Below are positions 1 to 9,099 of a stretch of 64,000 bases of DNA, piece by piece; positions within the stretch are counted from its first letter, which is position 1, and each line of letters starts with the position of its first letter. The notes below the pieces were generated by a model, which did no database searches, had not been told where the DNA came from, and saw only the letters and a program-made list of their open reading frames with translations. This DNA is from Bacillota bacterium (GTDB taxonomy: Bacteria > Bacillota > Ch66). The DNA is taken from positions 160,780 through 224,779 of the forward strand of contig JABLXP010000001.1 in the NCBI GenBank assembly GCA_013178045.1. Reading direction: 5' to 3'. The position numbers and the translations under genes are program-made.

Positions 1-366
1 GAAGCTACTCCGAACATAATCGTAGATTTTCATGCTGAAGCTACCTCTGAGAAGGTCGCATTTGGTTGGTACCTTAACGGCCGGGTTAGTGCGGTTTTAG
101 GGACGCATACCCATGTGCAAACCGCAGATGAGCGGGTTTTACCTGGTGGAACCGCCTATATAACGGATGTGGGAATGACTGGACCACGTGATTCTGTGCT
201 AGGGGTGAAAATCGATCAGGTCATTACCAAGTTTACTACCCAGTTGCCGGTTCATTTTGAAGCAGCCAGAGGAATGGCGCAATTTAACGGTGTACTGGTT
301 GATCTGGAGCCCTTAACAGGTAAAGCAATCGACATCAGGCGTTTACAGATGATCTTAGAATCGTAA
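1..366 (+). CDS. ymdB: YmdB-family metallophosphoesterase, C-terminal part
   Basis: The open frame runs in from the left edge and stops at 366, so only about 121 C-terminal residues are present. They match the end of the YmdB family (TIGR00282), metal-dependent phosphoesterases acting on 2',3'-cyclic nucleotides in Bacillus: a D-F-H-A-E-A-T-S-E-K segment, then G-T-H-T-H-V-Q-T-A-D, a metal-binding histidine pair, then Y-I-T-D-V-G-M-T-G-P. In Firmicutes ymdB usually lies between rny and spoVS, and spoVS indeed follows here. The N-terminal metal site lies outside the window. Family knowledge: Bacillus YmdB influences biofilm and sporulation decisions. Confidence 0.9.
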   Translation, partial: EATPNIIVDFHAEATSEKVAFGWYLNGRVSAVLGTHTHVQTADERVLPGGTAYITDVGMTGPRDSVLGVKIDQVITKFTTQLPVHFEAARGMAQFNGVLVDLEPLTGKAIDIRRLQMILES

Positions 367-429
367 ATAGGCGAAAAATAACGAAAAGTGTCGAATGAAA
401 CACTATAAAAGAATTAATTTTACAAATTA

Positions 430-459
430 GGAGGATATTCGCAACATTAAAGAGAATAT
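430..459 (+). promoter_or_regulatory. SigH promoter of spoVS
   Basis: A GGAGGATAT -35 element (430-438) and an AGAGAATAT -10 element (451-459) are separated by 12 bases. Both fit the Bacillus SigH consensus RnAGGAWWW / RnnGAATWW at every constrained position. spoVS is a SigH-dependent early sporulation gene in Bacillus, so the site makes functional sense. The call rests on pattern match only. Confidence 0.7.
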
Positions 460-516
460 ACTATATCAAGACAATGATTCAAAGCATCTGTTCTAACATT
501 AAAGGAGGTAATTTTA

Positions 517-777
517 ATGGAAGTATTAAAAGTCTCAGCTAAATCCAGTCCAAACTCAGTGGCCGGGGCACTCGCAGGAGTGTTAAGAGAGCGGGGAGTT
601 GCTGAGATTCAAGCTATTGGGGCTGGCGCGTTAAACCAGGCCGTCAAAGCAGTGGCGATTGCCAGAGGGTTTGTTGCTCCAAGTGGAGTTGATCTAATCT
701 GCATCCCGGCCTTTACTGATATTCAGATTGATGGTGAAGAAAGAACCGCCATTAAGTTGATCGTTGAACCACGGTAG
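517..777 (+). CDS. spoVS: Stage V sporulation protein S
   Basis: This 86-residue protein is the size of the SpoVS family and matches it along its length (starts M-E-V-L-K-V-S, A-G-A-L-A in the middle, ends near I-K-L-I-V-E-P-R). SpoVS is a small nucleic-acid-binding (Alba-like) protein that affects septation and coat assembly during sporulation. A strong AAAGGAGGT site lies before the ATG. It has its own SigH-type promoter 60-90 bases upstream and a strong intrinsic terminator just downstream, so it is probably a single-gene transcript placed after ymdB. Confidence 0.97.
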   Translation: MEVLKVSAKSSPNSVAGALAGVLRERGVAEIQAIGAGALNQAVKAVAIARGFVAPSGVDLICIPAFTDIQIDGEERTAIKLIVEPR

Positions 778-810
778 GAATAGTGTGGACAAAATAGCAA
801 GCATGTGTGA

Positions 811-845
811 AACCTGTTTATTTGGCTAAAATAAACAGGTTTTTA
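811..845 (+). terminator. Intrinsic terminator of spoVS
   Basis: A perfect 13-bp stem (811-823 with 829-841), a 5-base loop and a following T run. Confidence 0.9.
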
Positions 846-878
846 TAATTCTTCACTCTAATCTAGGAGGGAAACCAC

Positions 879-1871
879 GTGGCGAGGAGAGAAAACGCAG
901 CAGAAATTACGGCCCGGATCCACCGGGATACAATCATCATCGATGCCCACTGCGACACCATCGAACGGGCTTATCGTGCAGGAGCCAATTTGGCTCATTT
1001 CCCAGCCGCCCAGCTTGATTTTGCGCGTTTGTTGGCTGTGGGTGTTAAAGTTCAGTTCTTTGCGGCGTATATCGCCACCGAATATAAACCGGAAAGGTCC
1101 CTCAAGCGAGTGTTACAGCTGATCGACTTTTTTCATCAACAACTGGCCCAAAATAGCCAGTACGTACGGCTTGTGCGTCGGATGATGGACATTACCAAAG
1201 CTATTCAGTCTGGGCAAATCGCTGCCCTGCTCAGCGTGGAGGGAGGAGAACCGGTCGAAGGCGACCTGGCCTATTTACGGATATTATATCGACTCGGCGT
1301 GCGTTCCTTGGGTCTGACCTGGAATCAACGCAACCAGTTGGCTGATGGGGTGGGGGAAAGAGAAACACAGGGCGGTCTAACTTTGTATGGCAGGGCTGTC
1401 GTCCAGGAAATGAACCGCCTGGGCATGTTGATCGATGTATCGCACATGTCTGAAGCGGGATTTTGGGATGTCATCCAGGAAACACAGCACCCGGTAATTG
1501 CTTCTCACGCGAACTGTTACGCCCTGGTTCCGCATCCCCGTAATTTAACTGATGATCAGATCACAGCCCTGGCCAATGTAGGGGGTGTTGTGGGGATTAC
1601 ATTTGTGCCGGAGTTCCTGGCGGAAGATGATAAAGCCATTGTAACCCGTGTCCTCGATCATATTGAGCATGTCACTCAGTTGGTGGGAGTGGACCACGTT
1701 GGAATTGGTTCGGATTTTGACGGGACGGAAACCACCTTGCCAGGACTGGAAGACGTCACCCGGTTGCCACAGTTGACAGAAGGTCTTCTAAAACGGGGAT
1801 ATTCAGGGGAGGAGATTCAAAAAATAATGGGAGGAAATTTTTTGCGCGTGTTGAAGCAAGTAATTGGTTAG
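879..1871 (+). CDS. Membrane dipeptidase (peptidase family M19)
   Basis: A 330-residue protein of the M19 (renal dipeptidase-like) family, zinc metallo-hydrolases with a TIM-barrel amidohydrolase fold that cleave dipeptides, including D-amino-acid ones. The N-terminal metal motif D-A-H-C-D-T is at residues 22-27. A later glutamate in S-V-E-G-G-E, the histidines in D-V-S-H-M-S and A-S-H-A-N, and the G-S-D-F-D-G motif complete the metal site. The GTG start is set by AGGAGG at 865-870, 8 bases upstream. No signal peptide is visible, so it is probably cytoplasmic. It is followed 37 bases later by a PHP gene. The substrate is unknown. Confidence 0.92.
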   Translation: MARRENAAEITARIHRDTIIIDAHCDTIERAYRAGANLAHFPAAQLDFARLLAVGVKVQFFAAYIATEYKPERSLKRVLQLIDFFHQQLAQNSQYVRLVRRMMDITKAIQSGQIAALLSVEGGEPVEGDLAYLRILYRLGVRSLGLTWNQRNQLADGVGERETQGGLTLYGRAVVQEMNRLGMLIDVSHMSEAGFWDVIQETQHPVIASHANCYALVPHPRNLTDDQITALANVGGVVGITFVPEFLAEDDKAIVTRVLDHIEHVTQLVGVDHVGIGSDFDGTETTLPGLEDVTRLPQLTEGLLKRGYSGEEIQKIMGGNFLRVLKQVIG

Positions 1872-1908
1872 CACGTTTCACAGAAAACTAGTTATGTGAG
1901 GATAGAGC

Positions 1909-2727
1909 ATGTGTGTAGATTTACATATCCACACTACAGCCTCGGATGGGTTGCTTTCACCGCAACAGGTTGTCGGTCAGGCCGTTGATTTAGGCTTACG
2001 GGCGATCGCCATCACCGACCACGACATTATTGATGGTTGTTCCCCAGCGATCACCGTGGCCGGGGAAAAGCTAGAGGTGATCCCCGGGATTGAAATCAAT
2101 ACCGAGTGGAAAAATAAGGAGGTCCATGTTTTAGGCTATTTTATTGATCTTGAGGATCAGCAATTTCTTCAAACGTTAAAGGAACTTCGGCAAGCTAGAC
2201 TGAACCGGATAGGTAAGATCGTCCGAAAATTACGGCAATTAGGCTTGAATATAGAACTGTCGCGAGTTCTGGAGCTGGCCGGTGCAGGGACAATTGGCCG
2301 CCCTCACATCGCTATTGCGATGATCGAGCAGGGATATGTCGAGACCATTCAAGAAGCTTTTACGAATTACATTGGTTATGGTGCCCCAGCCTACGTTCCT
2401 CGTTACAAGCTGTCACCCAGTGAGGCGGTAGAAATCATCCGTCGGGCGAAGGGTATCCCGGTCTTAGCTCACCCCGGCTTAATCGGCAGTGATGAATTGA
2501 TTCCTGACTTGGTGAAAATTGGATTGCAAGGGTTAGAGGTGTTTTACCCGGAACACGATCCAGAGCAGACCGAACACTATTTACGATTGGCCAGGTACTA
2601 TAATTTGGCTGTTACCGGTGGGTCAGATTTCCACGGTAACAGCAGTGACTACCGTGGTGAGCTGGGTGGTCTGAAGATCGACTACAGTGTAGTCGAGAAA
2701 CTACGCGCTCTGAAAACAGGGTTATGA
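1909..2727 (+). CDS. PHP-domain phosphoesterase (TrpH/YciV type)
   Basis: The 272-residue protein begins with the PHP metal motif D-L-H-I-H-T (residues 4-9), followed by A-I-T-D-H-D. It ends with T-G-G-S-D-F-H-G, the third metal-binding block. Length and motif order fit the TrpH/YciV group, which hydrolyse nucleoside 3',5'-bisphosphates such as pAp or trim short RNA 5' ends. The exact substrate cannot be read from sequence. It lies between the M19 peptidase and the aminotransferase with short gaps, suggesting one transcript. Confidence 0.88.
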   Translation: MCVDLHIHTTASDGLLSPQQVVGQAVDLGLRAIAITDHDIIDGCSPAITVAGEKLEVIPGIEINTEWKNKEVHVLGYFIDLEDQQFLQTLKELRQARLNRIGKIVRKLRQLGLNIELSRVLELAGAGTIGRPHIAIAMIEQGYVETIQEAFTNYIGYGAPAYVPRYKLSPSEAVEIIRRAKGIPVLAHPGLIGSDELIPDLVKIGLQGLEVFYPEHDPEQTEHYLRLARYYNLAVTGGSDFHGNSSDYRGELGGLKIDYSVVEKLRALKTGL

Positions 2728-2779
2728 TTGAATATAGAAAAATCGCCTCGCCGTGAGGATATTTTAAGGGGGAACGCTC

Positions 2780-3940
2780 ATGAAAATAGCCAAACGAGTA
2801 GCGCAACTGACCTCAGCCATTTTCAATGAGATGGACAGGCTAAGACTAGAAGTAATTGCTCAGGGTGTTGAGGTGATCAACCTGGGCATCGGTAGTCCGG
2901 ACCTACCGCCAGCGCCACACATAAAGGAGGCTCTGATTAGGGCGCTTGATGAACCGAATAGTTTTGGCTATCCCTTGTCTGATGGGTTACCGGAATTTCG
3001 GCAGGCAGTCGCCACCTGGTACAAGCGACGCTTTGGAGTAGAACTGGATCCGGCAACGGAAGTCCTGTCTTTGATGGGGTCACAGGATGGCCTGGCCCAC
3101 ATATTCCTGGGCTTAGTTGATCCGGGGGAGGTAGCGTTAATTCCCGACCCGGGTTACCCTGTCTATACGGCAGGTTTACTTCTAGCCGAAGGAGTCAAAT
3201 ACCCGCTGCCATTAGTTAAAGAAAAGCGATTTTTGCCCGATCTGAAGCAAGTACCACCGGAGGTAGCCCGACAGGCCAGACTGATGTTTTTAAACTACCC
3301 GAATAACCCGGTGGCTGCTACCGCGGATCGAGAGTTCTTCAGCCAGGTGGTGGAATTCGCCAGGGAATATGAAGTGATCGTTTGCCATGACCTGGCTTAC
3401 TCTGAATTGGCCTTTGACGGGTTTAAACCGATGAGTTTTCTCGAGGTACCAGGGGCAAAAGAAGTGGGGATTGAGTTTCATTCTGTTTCCAAGACCTATA
3501 ATATGGCAGGTTGTCGGCTTGGCTTTGCTGTCGGTAATCCCGAGGTACTGTCTGTTTTAAGTCGGATTAAGTCTAACATCGACTACGGGGTTTTTAAAGC
3601 TGTCCAAATTGCCGGTGTGGCTGCTCTATTAGGGCCGCAAGATGTCGTGCGGCAGACTGCCGCCACCTACCAGCGGCGGCGGGACATCCTGCTTGATGGT
3701 TTGACAGAGGTTGGCTGGATGATCGACAAACCTAAAGCATCCATGTTTGTCTGGGCACAATTGCCGGATGGCTTTAAATCATCATACGCTTTCGCGGTCG
3801 ACCTTCTCCGACGAGTGGGGGTTCTGGTTATTCCGGGAATCGCCTTCGGTGAACAAGGAGAGGGCTATGTTCGCATGGCTCTGGTTGGGAGCGAGACGCA
3901 GTTACAGGAAGCGGTCAGGCGGATTGGCTGTTATTTATAA
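2780..3940 (+). CDS. dapL: LL-diaminopimelate aminotransferase-like class I aminotransferase
   Basis: A 386-residue fold-type I PLP aminotransferase. The PLP lysine is K238 in S-V-S-K-T-Y-N-M-A-G. The N-terminal N-L-G-I-G-S-P-D-L-P, the N-Y-P-N-N-P-V and the C-terminal F-V-R/Y-V-R-M-A-L blocks are present. The pattern is closest to DapL and its paralogues, which convert tetrahydrodipicolinate to LL-diaminopimelate for lysine and peptidoglycan synthesis. Clostridia often carry several such paralogues with other amino-donor specificity, so the symbol is provisional. AAGGGGG precedes the ATG. No other lys genes are adjacent. Confidence 0.7.
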   Translation: MKIAKRVAQLTSAIFNEMDRLRLEVIAQGVEVINLGIGSPDLPPAPHIKEALIRALDEPNSFGYPLSDGLPEFRQAVATWYKRRFGVELDPATEVLSLMGSQDGLAHIFLGLVDPGEVALIPDPGYPVYTAGLLLAEGVKYPLPLVKEKRFLPDLKQVPPEVARQARLMFLNYPNNPVAATADREFFSQVVEFAREYEVIVCHDLAYSELAFDGFKPMSFLEVPGAKEVGIEFHSVSKTYNMAGCRLGFAVGNPEVLSVLSRIKSNIDYGVFKAVQIAGVAALLGPQDVVRQTAATYQRRRDILLDGLTEVGWMIDKPKASMFVWAQLPDGFKSSYAFAVDLLRRVGVLVIPGIAFGEQGEGYVRMALVGSETQLQEAVRRIGCYL

Positions 3941-3981
3941 ACTACAAAAAGTGATTATTGAGGTCAGGCCATGAATATACT

Positions 3982-4266
3982 ATGCAGCAGAAGGAATTTC
4001 CAGGGGGTGGCTTGACCTTGGATGAGCGACGTCGGATCGAAGTCTTACAGAAGCGAATTAAAGAGTTGGAGCACCTGGTGGAGCAATTGCGTGTTAGCCG
4101 CCGTGTTTTAATGAATTTGTTGGAAAGAGTAGAGCGCGAGAAGTGCAGTGAGGTCGCCAGGCTCCAAGAAGAAAACCGGAAGTTACAGCGAGCGAACCAG
4201 CGGTACGCCAGGACTTTGTGGAAGAGGAACCGTTTGCTTATAGAGTCAAACCAGGTCGAAAAATAA
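3982..4266 (+). CDS. Small coiled-coil protein of unknown function
   Basis: A 94-residue, strongly charged protein rich in Lys, Arg, Glu and Leu. Heptad-like leucine spacing across about residues 15-75 predicts one long coiled coil. No catalytic motif, membrane segment or signal peptide is visible. The ATG at 3982 was chosen; a TTG at 3958 in the same frame is possible, and neither has a strong Shine-Dalgarno. It starts 41 bases after the aminotransferase and precedes an NlpC/P60 hydrolase. I do not recognise the family. Confidence 0.6.
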   Translation: MQQKEFPGGGLTLDERRRIEVLQKRIKELEHLVEQLRVSRRVLMNLLERVEREKCSEVARLQEENRKLQRANQRYARTLWKRNRLLIESNQVEK

Positions 4267-4316
4267 CAATCACGAGTACGGAAGATGGATTTATTTATTA
4301 ACGTGAGGGCAGCGAA

Positions 4317-4958
4317 ATGAAAAAAACTTTCGCCTTAGTTTTGGTTACGGTGATAGTTCTCACCAACTGTAGCGCTATAAATTTTACTGGTTTTCAACTG
4401 GCAGGCCAAAATGCGCTTGTGCCCAAGGAAAATAATAATCCTGACTGTGTTGTGGTAGACCACAGCCTGTCCAATGACATCAAGAGCGAACCTACTCGAC
4501 CAGGGATGGCCAGCAAAGAAAACCCGGTCAGCGTCCTACCGATGCGAATAGTTAGAACAGCTAAGCCTTTACCCAGCCGTGCTGCGAAGGAGACGGCGCA
4601 GGGTATTGTTAGTAGTGCTCGGAATTTTTTGGGGACTTCGTATAAATACGGTGGCGAGTCACCAGGCGGTTTTGACTGTTCCGGTTTTACCCGTTATGTG
4701 TTTAGTTTGCATGGACTAAATCTTCCGCGGACGGCCGGGGAGCAGGCAAGTGTCGGCAGCCGGATCAGCCGAGAGAGTTTACAGCCGGGTGATTTGGTGT
4801 TTTTTACCATTGATGGGAAAAGTCAGATCGGGCATGTGGGTATTTATTTGGGTGAAAATCTTTTTATCCACGCCAGCCGGTACCAGGGTATTACTATCAC
4901 TTCCATGGATGATAGCTGGTATGTTGATAAATACGTTGGAGCGCGTCGCATTTATTAA
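4317..4958 (+). CDS. Secreted NlpC/P60 cell-wall hydrolase
   Basis: The 213-residue protein has an N-terminal signal (basic M-K-K then a hydrophobic stretch to about residue 20; the L-T-N-C there is not a good lipobox). A low-complexity linker to about residue 95 follows. The C-terminal NlpC/P60 domain has catalytic Cys121 in F-D-C-S-G-F and His173 in I-G-H-V-G-I-Y. Such enzymes cleave gamma-D-Glu-diaminopimelate bonds in peptidoglycan outside the membrane. There is no SH3 or LysM anchor. A role in growth or spore germination cannot be distinguished. Confidence 0.88.
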   Translation: MKKTFALVLVTVIVLTNCSAINFTGFQLAGQNALVPKENNNPDCVVVDHSLSNDIKSEPTRPGMASKENPVSVLPMRIVRTAKPLPSRAAKETAQGIVSSARNFLGTSYKYGGESPGGFDCSGFTRYVFSLHGLNLPRTAGEQASVGSRISRESLQPGDLVFFTIDGKSQIGHVGIYLGENLFIHASRYQGITITSMDDSWYVDKYVGARRIY

Positions 4959-5029
4959 GGGGTATAGTAGTCCTGTTCCCAGATCAAACTAGATCAGGAC
5001 TATCAGTCGTGATTCAGGAGGTGAAAAGT

Positions 5030-5275
5030 GTGGAACAGCATGAACCATTTATTCCTCAAGGAACTGGCTCCTGGCCGCCCTGGGGACGTGGACCAGGGCT
5101 GAAAGAAATGACTCAAGAAGTAGGGATTGATTTCGACCAGTTTATCGAATGTCTGCGGCTAAACCGTACCGATGCGGAAATGGCCGTTGAATTCGATGTT
5201 TCGGAAAAAACCATTACCTGTTTGCGGAATCATTTTGAACGCTATGGCCTGGATTCGGTAATGGGTGGGGATTAA
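5030..5275 (+). CDS. Small helix-turn-helix protein
   Basis: An 81-residue protein with an N-terminal tail rich in Pro, Trp and Gly. Its C-terminal part (about residues 35-75) reads as a helix-turn-helix: M-A-V-E-F-D-V-S-E-K-T-I-T, then a second helix. The GTG at 5030 was chosen because AGGAGGTG lies 6 bases upstream; the GTG at 5009 would sit before that site. It probably binds DNA, but its targets are unknown. A terminator follows. Confidence 0.65.
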   Translation: MEQHEPFIPQGTGSWPPWGRGPGLKEMTQEVGIDFDQFIECLRLNRTDAEMAVEFDVSEKTITCLRNHFERYGLDSVMGGD

Positions 5276-5316
5276 AGGGTTGTTCACCGGTGAAACCATA
5301 TGTAACATCTGAGGAG

Positions 5317-5366
5317 AAGACCGGCGTGATATAGTATTGAGCTGCTACATTACCCCGGTCTTTTTG
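5317..5366 (+). terminator. Intrinsic terminator
   Basis: An 8-bp stem (AAGACCGG at 5317-5324, CCGGTCTT at 5355-5362) with a long loop, then T5. It ends the helix-turn-helix gene transcript. The rest of the 5276-5590 gap is AT-rich leader for guaB; I see no riboswitch in it. Confidence 0.65.
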
Positions 5367-5514
5367 TTTGGTGGATTTTTCGGTTTTTTTCATTTTAATC
5401 CCTCAAATTTCGGCCAATGTGGTCAATGTTCTTAGCATTAACACAAAACAATATTTTTATGAGGAATTAATGTTGGATTTGGAATTAACTAACTGGTACA
5501 AATTTGAGCTGGTG

Positions 5515-5523
5515 TGATATAAT
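5515..5523 (+). promoter_or_regulatory. Extended -10 promoter of guaB
   Basis: TGATATAAT is a perfect extended -10 (TGn + TATAAT). No good -35 is seen at the usual distance, as expected for extended -10 promoters. A leader of about 60 bases remains before the guaB start. Confidence 0.55.
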
Positions 5524-5566
5524 ACTGCCAATAACGAAAGGGGTCTCGTTGTGGTGTAATAGATGA

Positions 5567-7045
<1,479 letters not shown>

Positions 7046-7110
7046 TTGGAAACAAGGATTAGAGGACCTGAGCAACATAGAATATAAAAAGGTAAAATGG
7101 CTTGTGAAAA

Positions 7111-7150
7111 GTCTGGTTTGGGCAGTGGTTCCTGCCTGGCCAGATTTTTT
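7111..7150 (+). terminator. Probable intrinsic terminator of guaB
   Basis: An imperfect stem (TCTGG and GGGCAG on the left, CCTGCC and CCAGA on the right, with an internal loop) followed by TTTTTT. Confidence 0.6.
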
Positions 7151-7214
7151 CTTTGTGTTTTGGTATATAGACAGGTAATTAGTGGAAAACTAGGCTGGAA
7201 GGAGTTGAGATAAA

Positions 7215-7853
7215 ATGAGCTTGATCAATAATTTAATTAAAGAATTATGGCAAAGATGGCACGCCGCCCTGGGCCAACAGGGTAAGCCTGATGTTGGACC
7301 TCTACCGGTGGATCAAACAAAACTGGCTCGATTATTAGACTATTATGGAGCTCGGTTTAGTTTTTTTATGCTGACGATTATCATCCTGGGAGAGTTGAAT
7401 TTCCGTCTTATCCAGGCGATTGTTTTTGCCTTTTTGGGAACATTGGTGTTACATTTTTACCTGAAAAGGTTGCGCCGTTTGCGCTTGACGCGAATGGTCC
7501 GAGCCAGGCTGCAACAACTACCGGTCCAAGATCCCTCTAATGCCATCGCTTCGCTAACGATTAGAGAGACACAGCCCAGTCGCAGGGTTGAGGAACTTAT
7601 CAATCACCTTTTGACGGTCCGGGGGATGCGCGGTTTAATTACCTGTGGAGTATTTTTAATGGGGTTCGGAGTTTTCTTTGACCAGTGGTGGCGAGCGTAT
7701 TTTGTCGGTTTTGGATTATTGGATGTACTTCTGGCGATTTGGGTGTACTTACGTCTAAGTCAGAGAAGGATTAACCCCCTCGTTGATTGCGCTCCCGGTG
7801 AAGCCAGCAGTAAGGAAAATCCTTGCGAAAAAATGGTACCGCCAGTAAAATAG
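7215..7853 (+). CDS. Membrane protein of unknown function
   Basis: A 212-residue protein with two hydrophobic hairpins at about residues 46-82 and 137-178. Each probably forms two membrane helices. An Arg-rich cytoplasmic loop (R-L-R-R-L-R-L-T-R) lies between them, and the tail is polar. GGAAGGAG precedes the ATG. It lies directly upstream of a hotdog thioesterase and an MgtC-like gene on the same strand. No family is recognised. Confidence 0.7.
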   Translation: MSLINNLIKELWQRWHAALGQQGKPDVGPLPVDQTKLARLLDYYGARFSFFMLTIIILGELNFRLIQAIVFAFLGTLVLHFYLKRLRRLRLTRMVRARLQQLPVQDPSNAIASLTIRETQPSRRVEELINHLLTVRGMRGLITCGVFLMGFGVFFDQWWRAYFVGFGLLDVLLAIWVYLRLSQRRINPLVDCAPGEASSKENPCEKMVPPVK

Positions 7854-7888
7854 ATACAGAGTGACTGCACCAGGGGGGAGGGTAAGCG

Positions 7889-8317
7889 GTGCATAACGAA
7901 AGCATCTTCCGGGTCCGGTATAAAGAAACCGACAAAATGGGAATTGTTCATCACAGCAATTACTTGGTCTGGTTTGAGTACGGGCGGACAGAGTTCCTGC
8001 GCGCCATTGGCTTGTCCTATTCCCAGTTTGAGGAGGCGGGAGTGGGTCTCCCGTTAATTGAGGCGCACTGCCGTTACATATCGCCGGCTGTTTTTGACGA
8101 CGAATTGCGGCTGATAACATCACTCAAGTATCTATCCAGGACGCGGATGAAGTTTGAGTACCGTTTACATCGCATAACGGATGATAGGCTACTGGCAGAA
8201 GGGATGACTTTCCATGTGGTCATGAAGCTGGATTCGGGTAAGCCAGTGGACCTGCGAAAGGCTTCACCAGCGCTTTGGCAGAAACTTGTCAGTTATTGGC
8301 CAGGCGAAGTGTCATGA
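7889..8317 (+). CDS. Acyl-CoA thioesterase, YbgC/4HBT hotdog family
   Basis: The 142-residue length and the N-terminal Y-K-E-T-D-K-M-G-I-V-H-H-S-N-Y motif are diagnostic for the YbgC-like 4-hydroxybenzoyl-CoA thioesterase family. The conserved Asp in E-T-D is the catalytic residue, and W-F-E-Y-G-R-T-E follows. These enzymes hydrolyse short or aromatic acyl-CoA thioesters in the cytoplasm. The GTG start follows a GGGGGGAGGG site. The stop overlaps the next gene's ATG by 4 bases, so translation is probably coupled. Confidence 0.9.
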   Translation: MHNESIFRVRYKETDKMGIVHHSNYLVWFEYGRTEFLRAIGLSYSQFEEAGVGLPLIEAHCRYISPAVFDDELRLITSLKYLSRTRMKFEYRLHRITDDRLLAEGMTFHVVMKLDSGKPVDLRKASPALWQKLVSYWPGEVS

Positions 8318-8778
8318 ACCATTTACTTAATGAGGATATGGTGATACGGCTGTTCCTGGCAGTTTTGGCCGGTACCGTGATGGGATATCCCCACGCTAGA
8401 TACATCAAATCAGCAACCCGCATCTACGCAATCGTCTGTTTGGGTAGTGCGCTGGTGATGCTGGTTTCTACCTGGGGGTTTGCTGACTTAACACCCTGGA
8501 TAAACTTTGACCCCGCGCGTTTATCGGCACAAGTCATTGCTGGCATGGGTTTTGTAGGTGCGGGAATTATTATCATTCGACAAGGTCGGGTATACGGATT
8601 ACCAGCTTCCGCTACCCTGTGGCTGACGGCTTCGATTGGGTTGGTGATAGGGCTGGGATGGTATTTTATGGCCATTCTGGCAGTTTTCGCGAGCTGGGGG
8701 ACTTTCCTTGTCTATCCATTGATGAAGAAGTTGCTGCGTTTGCGCCGAAGAAAAGCCAGGGAATTACGCGGCGAGTGA
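8314..8778 (+). CDS. MgtC/SapB-family membrane protein
   Basis: A 154-residue protein with four hydrophobic segments. The G-M-G-F-V-G-A-G-I-I motif and the A-T-L-W-L-T-A-S-I-G-L segment are signatures of the MgtC/SapB N-terminal membrane domain. The C-terminal ACT-like domain of full-length MgtC is absent, leaving a basic tail. MgtC proteins are linked to growth at low Mg2+ and to modulation of membrane ATPase; the function here is inferred. The ATG at 8314 overlaps the upstream stop (ATGA) and was preferred to an upstream in-frame codon at 8275. Unusual linkage with a thioesterase. Confidence 0.85.
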   Translation: MNHLLNEDMVIRLFLAVLAGTVMGYPHARYIKSATRIYAIVCLGSALVMLVSTWGFADLTPWINFDPARLSAQVIAGMGFVGAGIIIIRQGRVYGLPASATLWLTASIGLVIGLGWYFMAILAVFASWGTFLVYPLMKKLLRLRRRKARELRGE

Positions 8779-8798
8779 ATTTTTGTCGTGATAAACAT

Positions 8799-8827
8799 AA
8801 AAAAGCCCTGATTGCTCAGGACTTTTT
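8799..8827. terminator. Bidirectional terminator between mgtC-like and DUF1858 genes
   Basis: The stem GCCCTGA (8805-8811) with TCAGGAC (8816-8822), loop TTGC, has an A run on the left and a T run on the right. It therefore works for both converging transcripts. It overlaps the last codons and stop of the minus-strand gene. Confidence 0.8.
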
Positions 8828-9016
8828 CTTCTCCAACTCATTTAAATCGGCCATCAATTTTTCTATGTTTATGCCATGCATAAGAGCACCCTGCTCTATA
8901 CTCTCAAAGAGTGCACCGCCTCAACCAACACACCGCAGACCGTGTTTGGCAAAAATCCTGAGTGATTCAGGGTATTTTTCGACCACATCCTTGATGATCA
9001 TGTTTTTGCTAATCAT
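8816..9016 (-). CDS. DUF1858 redox protein with in-frame TGA, probable selenoprotein
   Basis: Read on the minus strand from the ATG at 9016 (GGGAGGTG upstream), this is a 66-residue DUF1858 protein. It starts M-I-S-K-N-M-I-I-K-D-V-V-E-K-Y-P-E, continues through H-G-L-R-C-V-G, and after the TGA goes on with G-G-A-L-F-E-S-I-E-Q-G-A, then H-G-I-N-I-E-K-L to a TGA stop at 8816-8818. The TGA at 8921-8923 falls exactly where family members have the second Cys of their C-x-x-C redox motif, giving C-V-G-U. A GAGC/GCTC hairpin with an AGGGT loop begins 28 bases beyond the TGA, as expected for a bacterial SECIS. Terminators flank the gene. Alternative: a Cys-to-stop mutation or sequencing error. The sel genes are not in the window. 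Confidence 0.75.
8878..8920 (-). other. Candidate bacterial SECIS element
   Basis: Immediately 3' of the in-frame TGA (8921-8923, minus strand). An apical stem GAGC (8896-8893) pairs with GCTC (8887-8884) around a five-base AGGGT loop, and an ATA/TAT extension lies below. The loop has G in its first two positions and starts 28 nt after the TGA, inside the 16-37 nt window usual for bacterial SECIS. A further GTGCA/TGCAT pairing is possible at the base. Confidence 0.55.
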
Positions 9017-9061
9017 GGAAATTCACCTCCCTTACTATTACCATTATAACCAGTTAAACGT

Positions 9062-9088
9062 AAAAATACCAGGGGGGCAAACCCCTGG
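9062..9088 (-). terminator. Terminator of the SASP gene
   Basis: Minus-strand stem CCAGGGG / CCCCTGG (9069-9075 and 9082-9088) followed by TATTTTT. It lies just after the SASP stop codon. Confidence 0.85.
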
Positions 9089-9099
9089 CCGGTGCGAAA

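Noticed and set aside
8816-9016. Treating the DUF1858 gene as an ordinary pseudogene
   Set aside because: Only one stop is present, at the redox Cys column, with no frameshift and with a SECIS-like hairpin; Sec fits better, though the alternative is not excluded.
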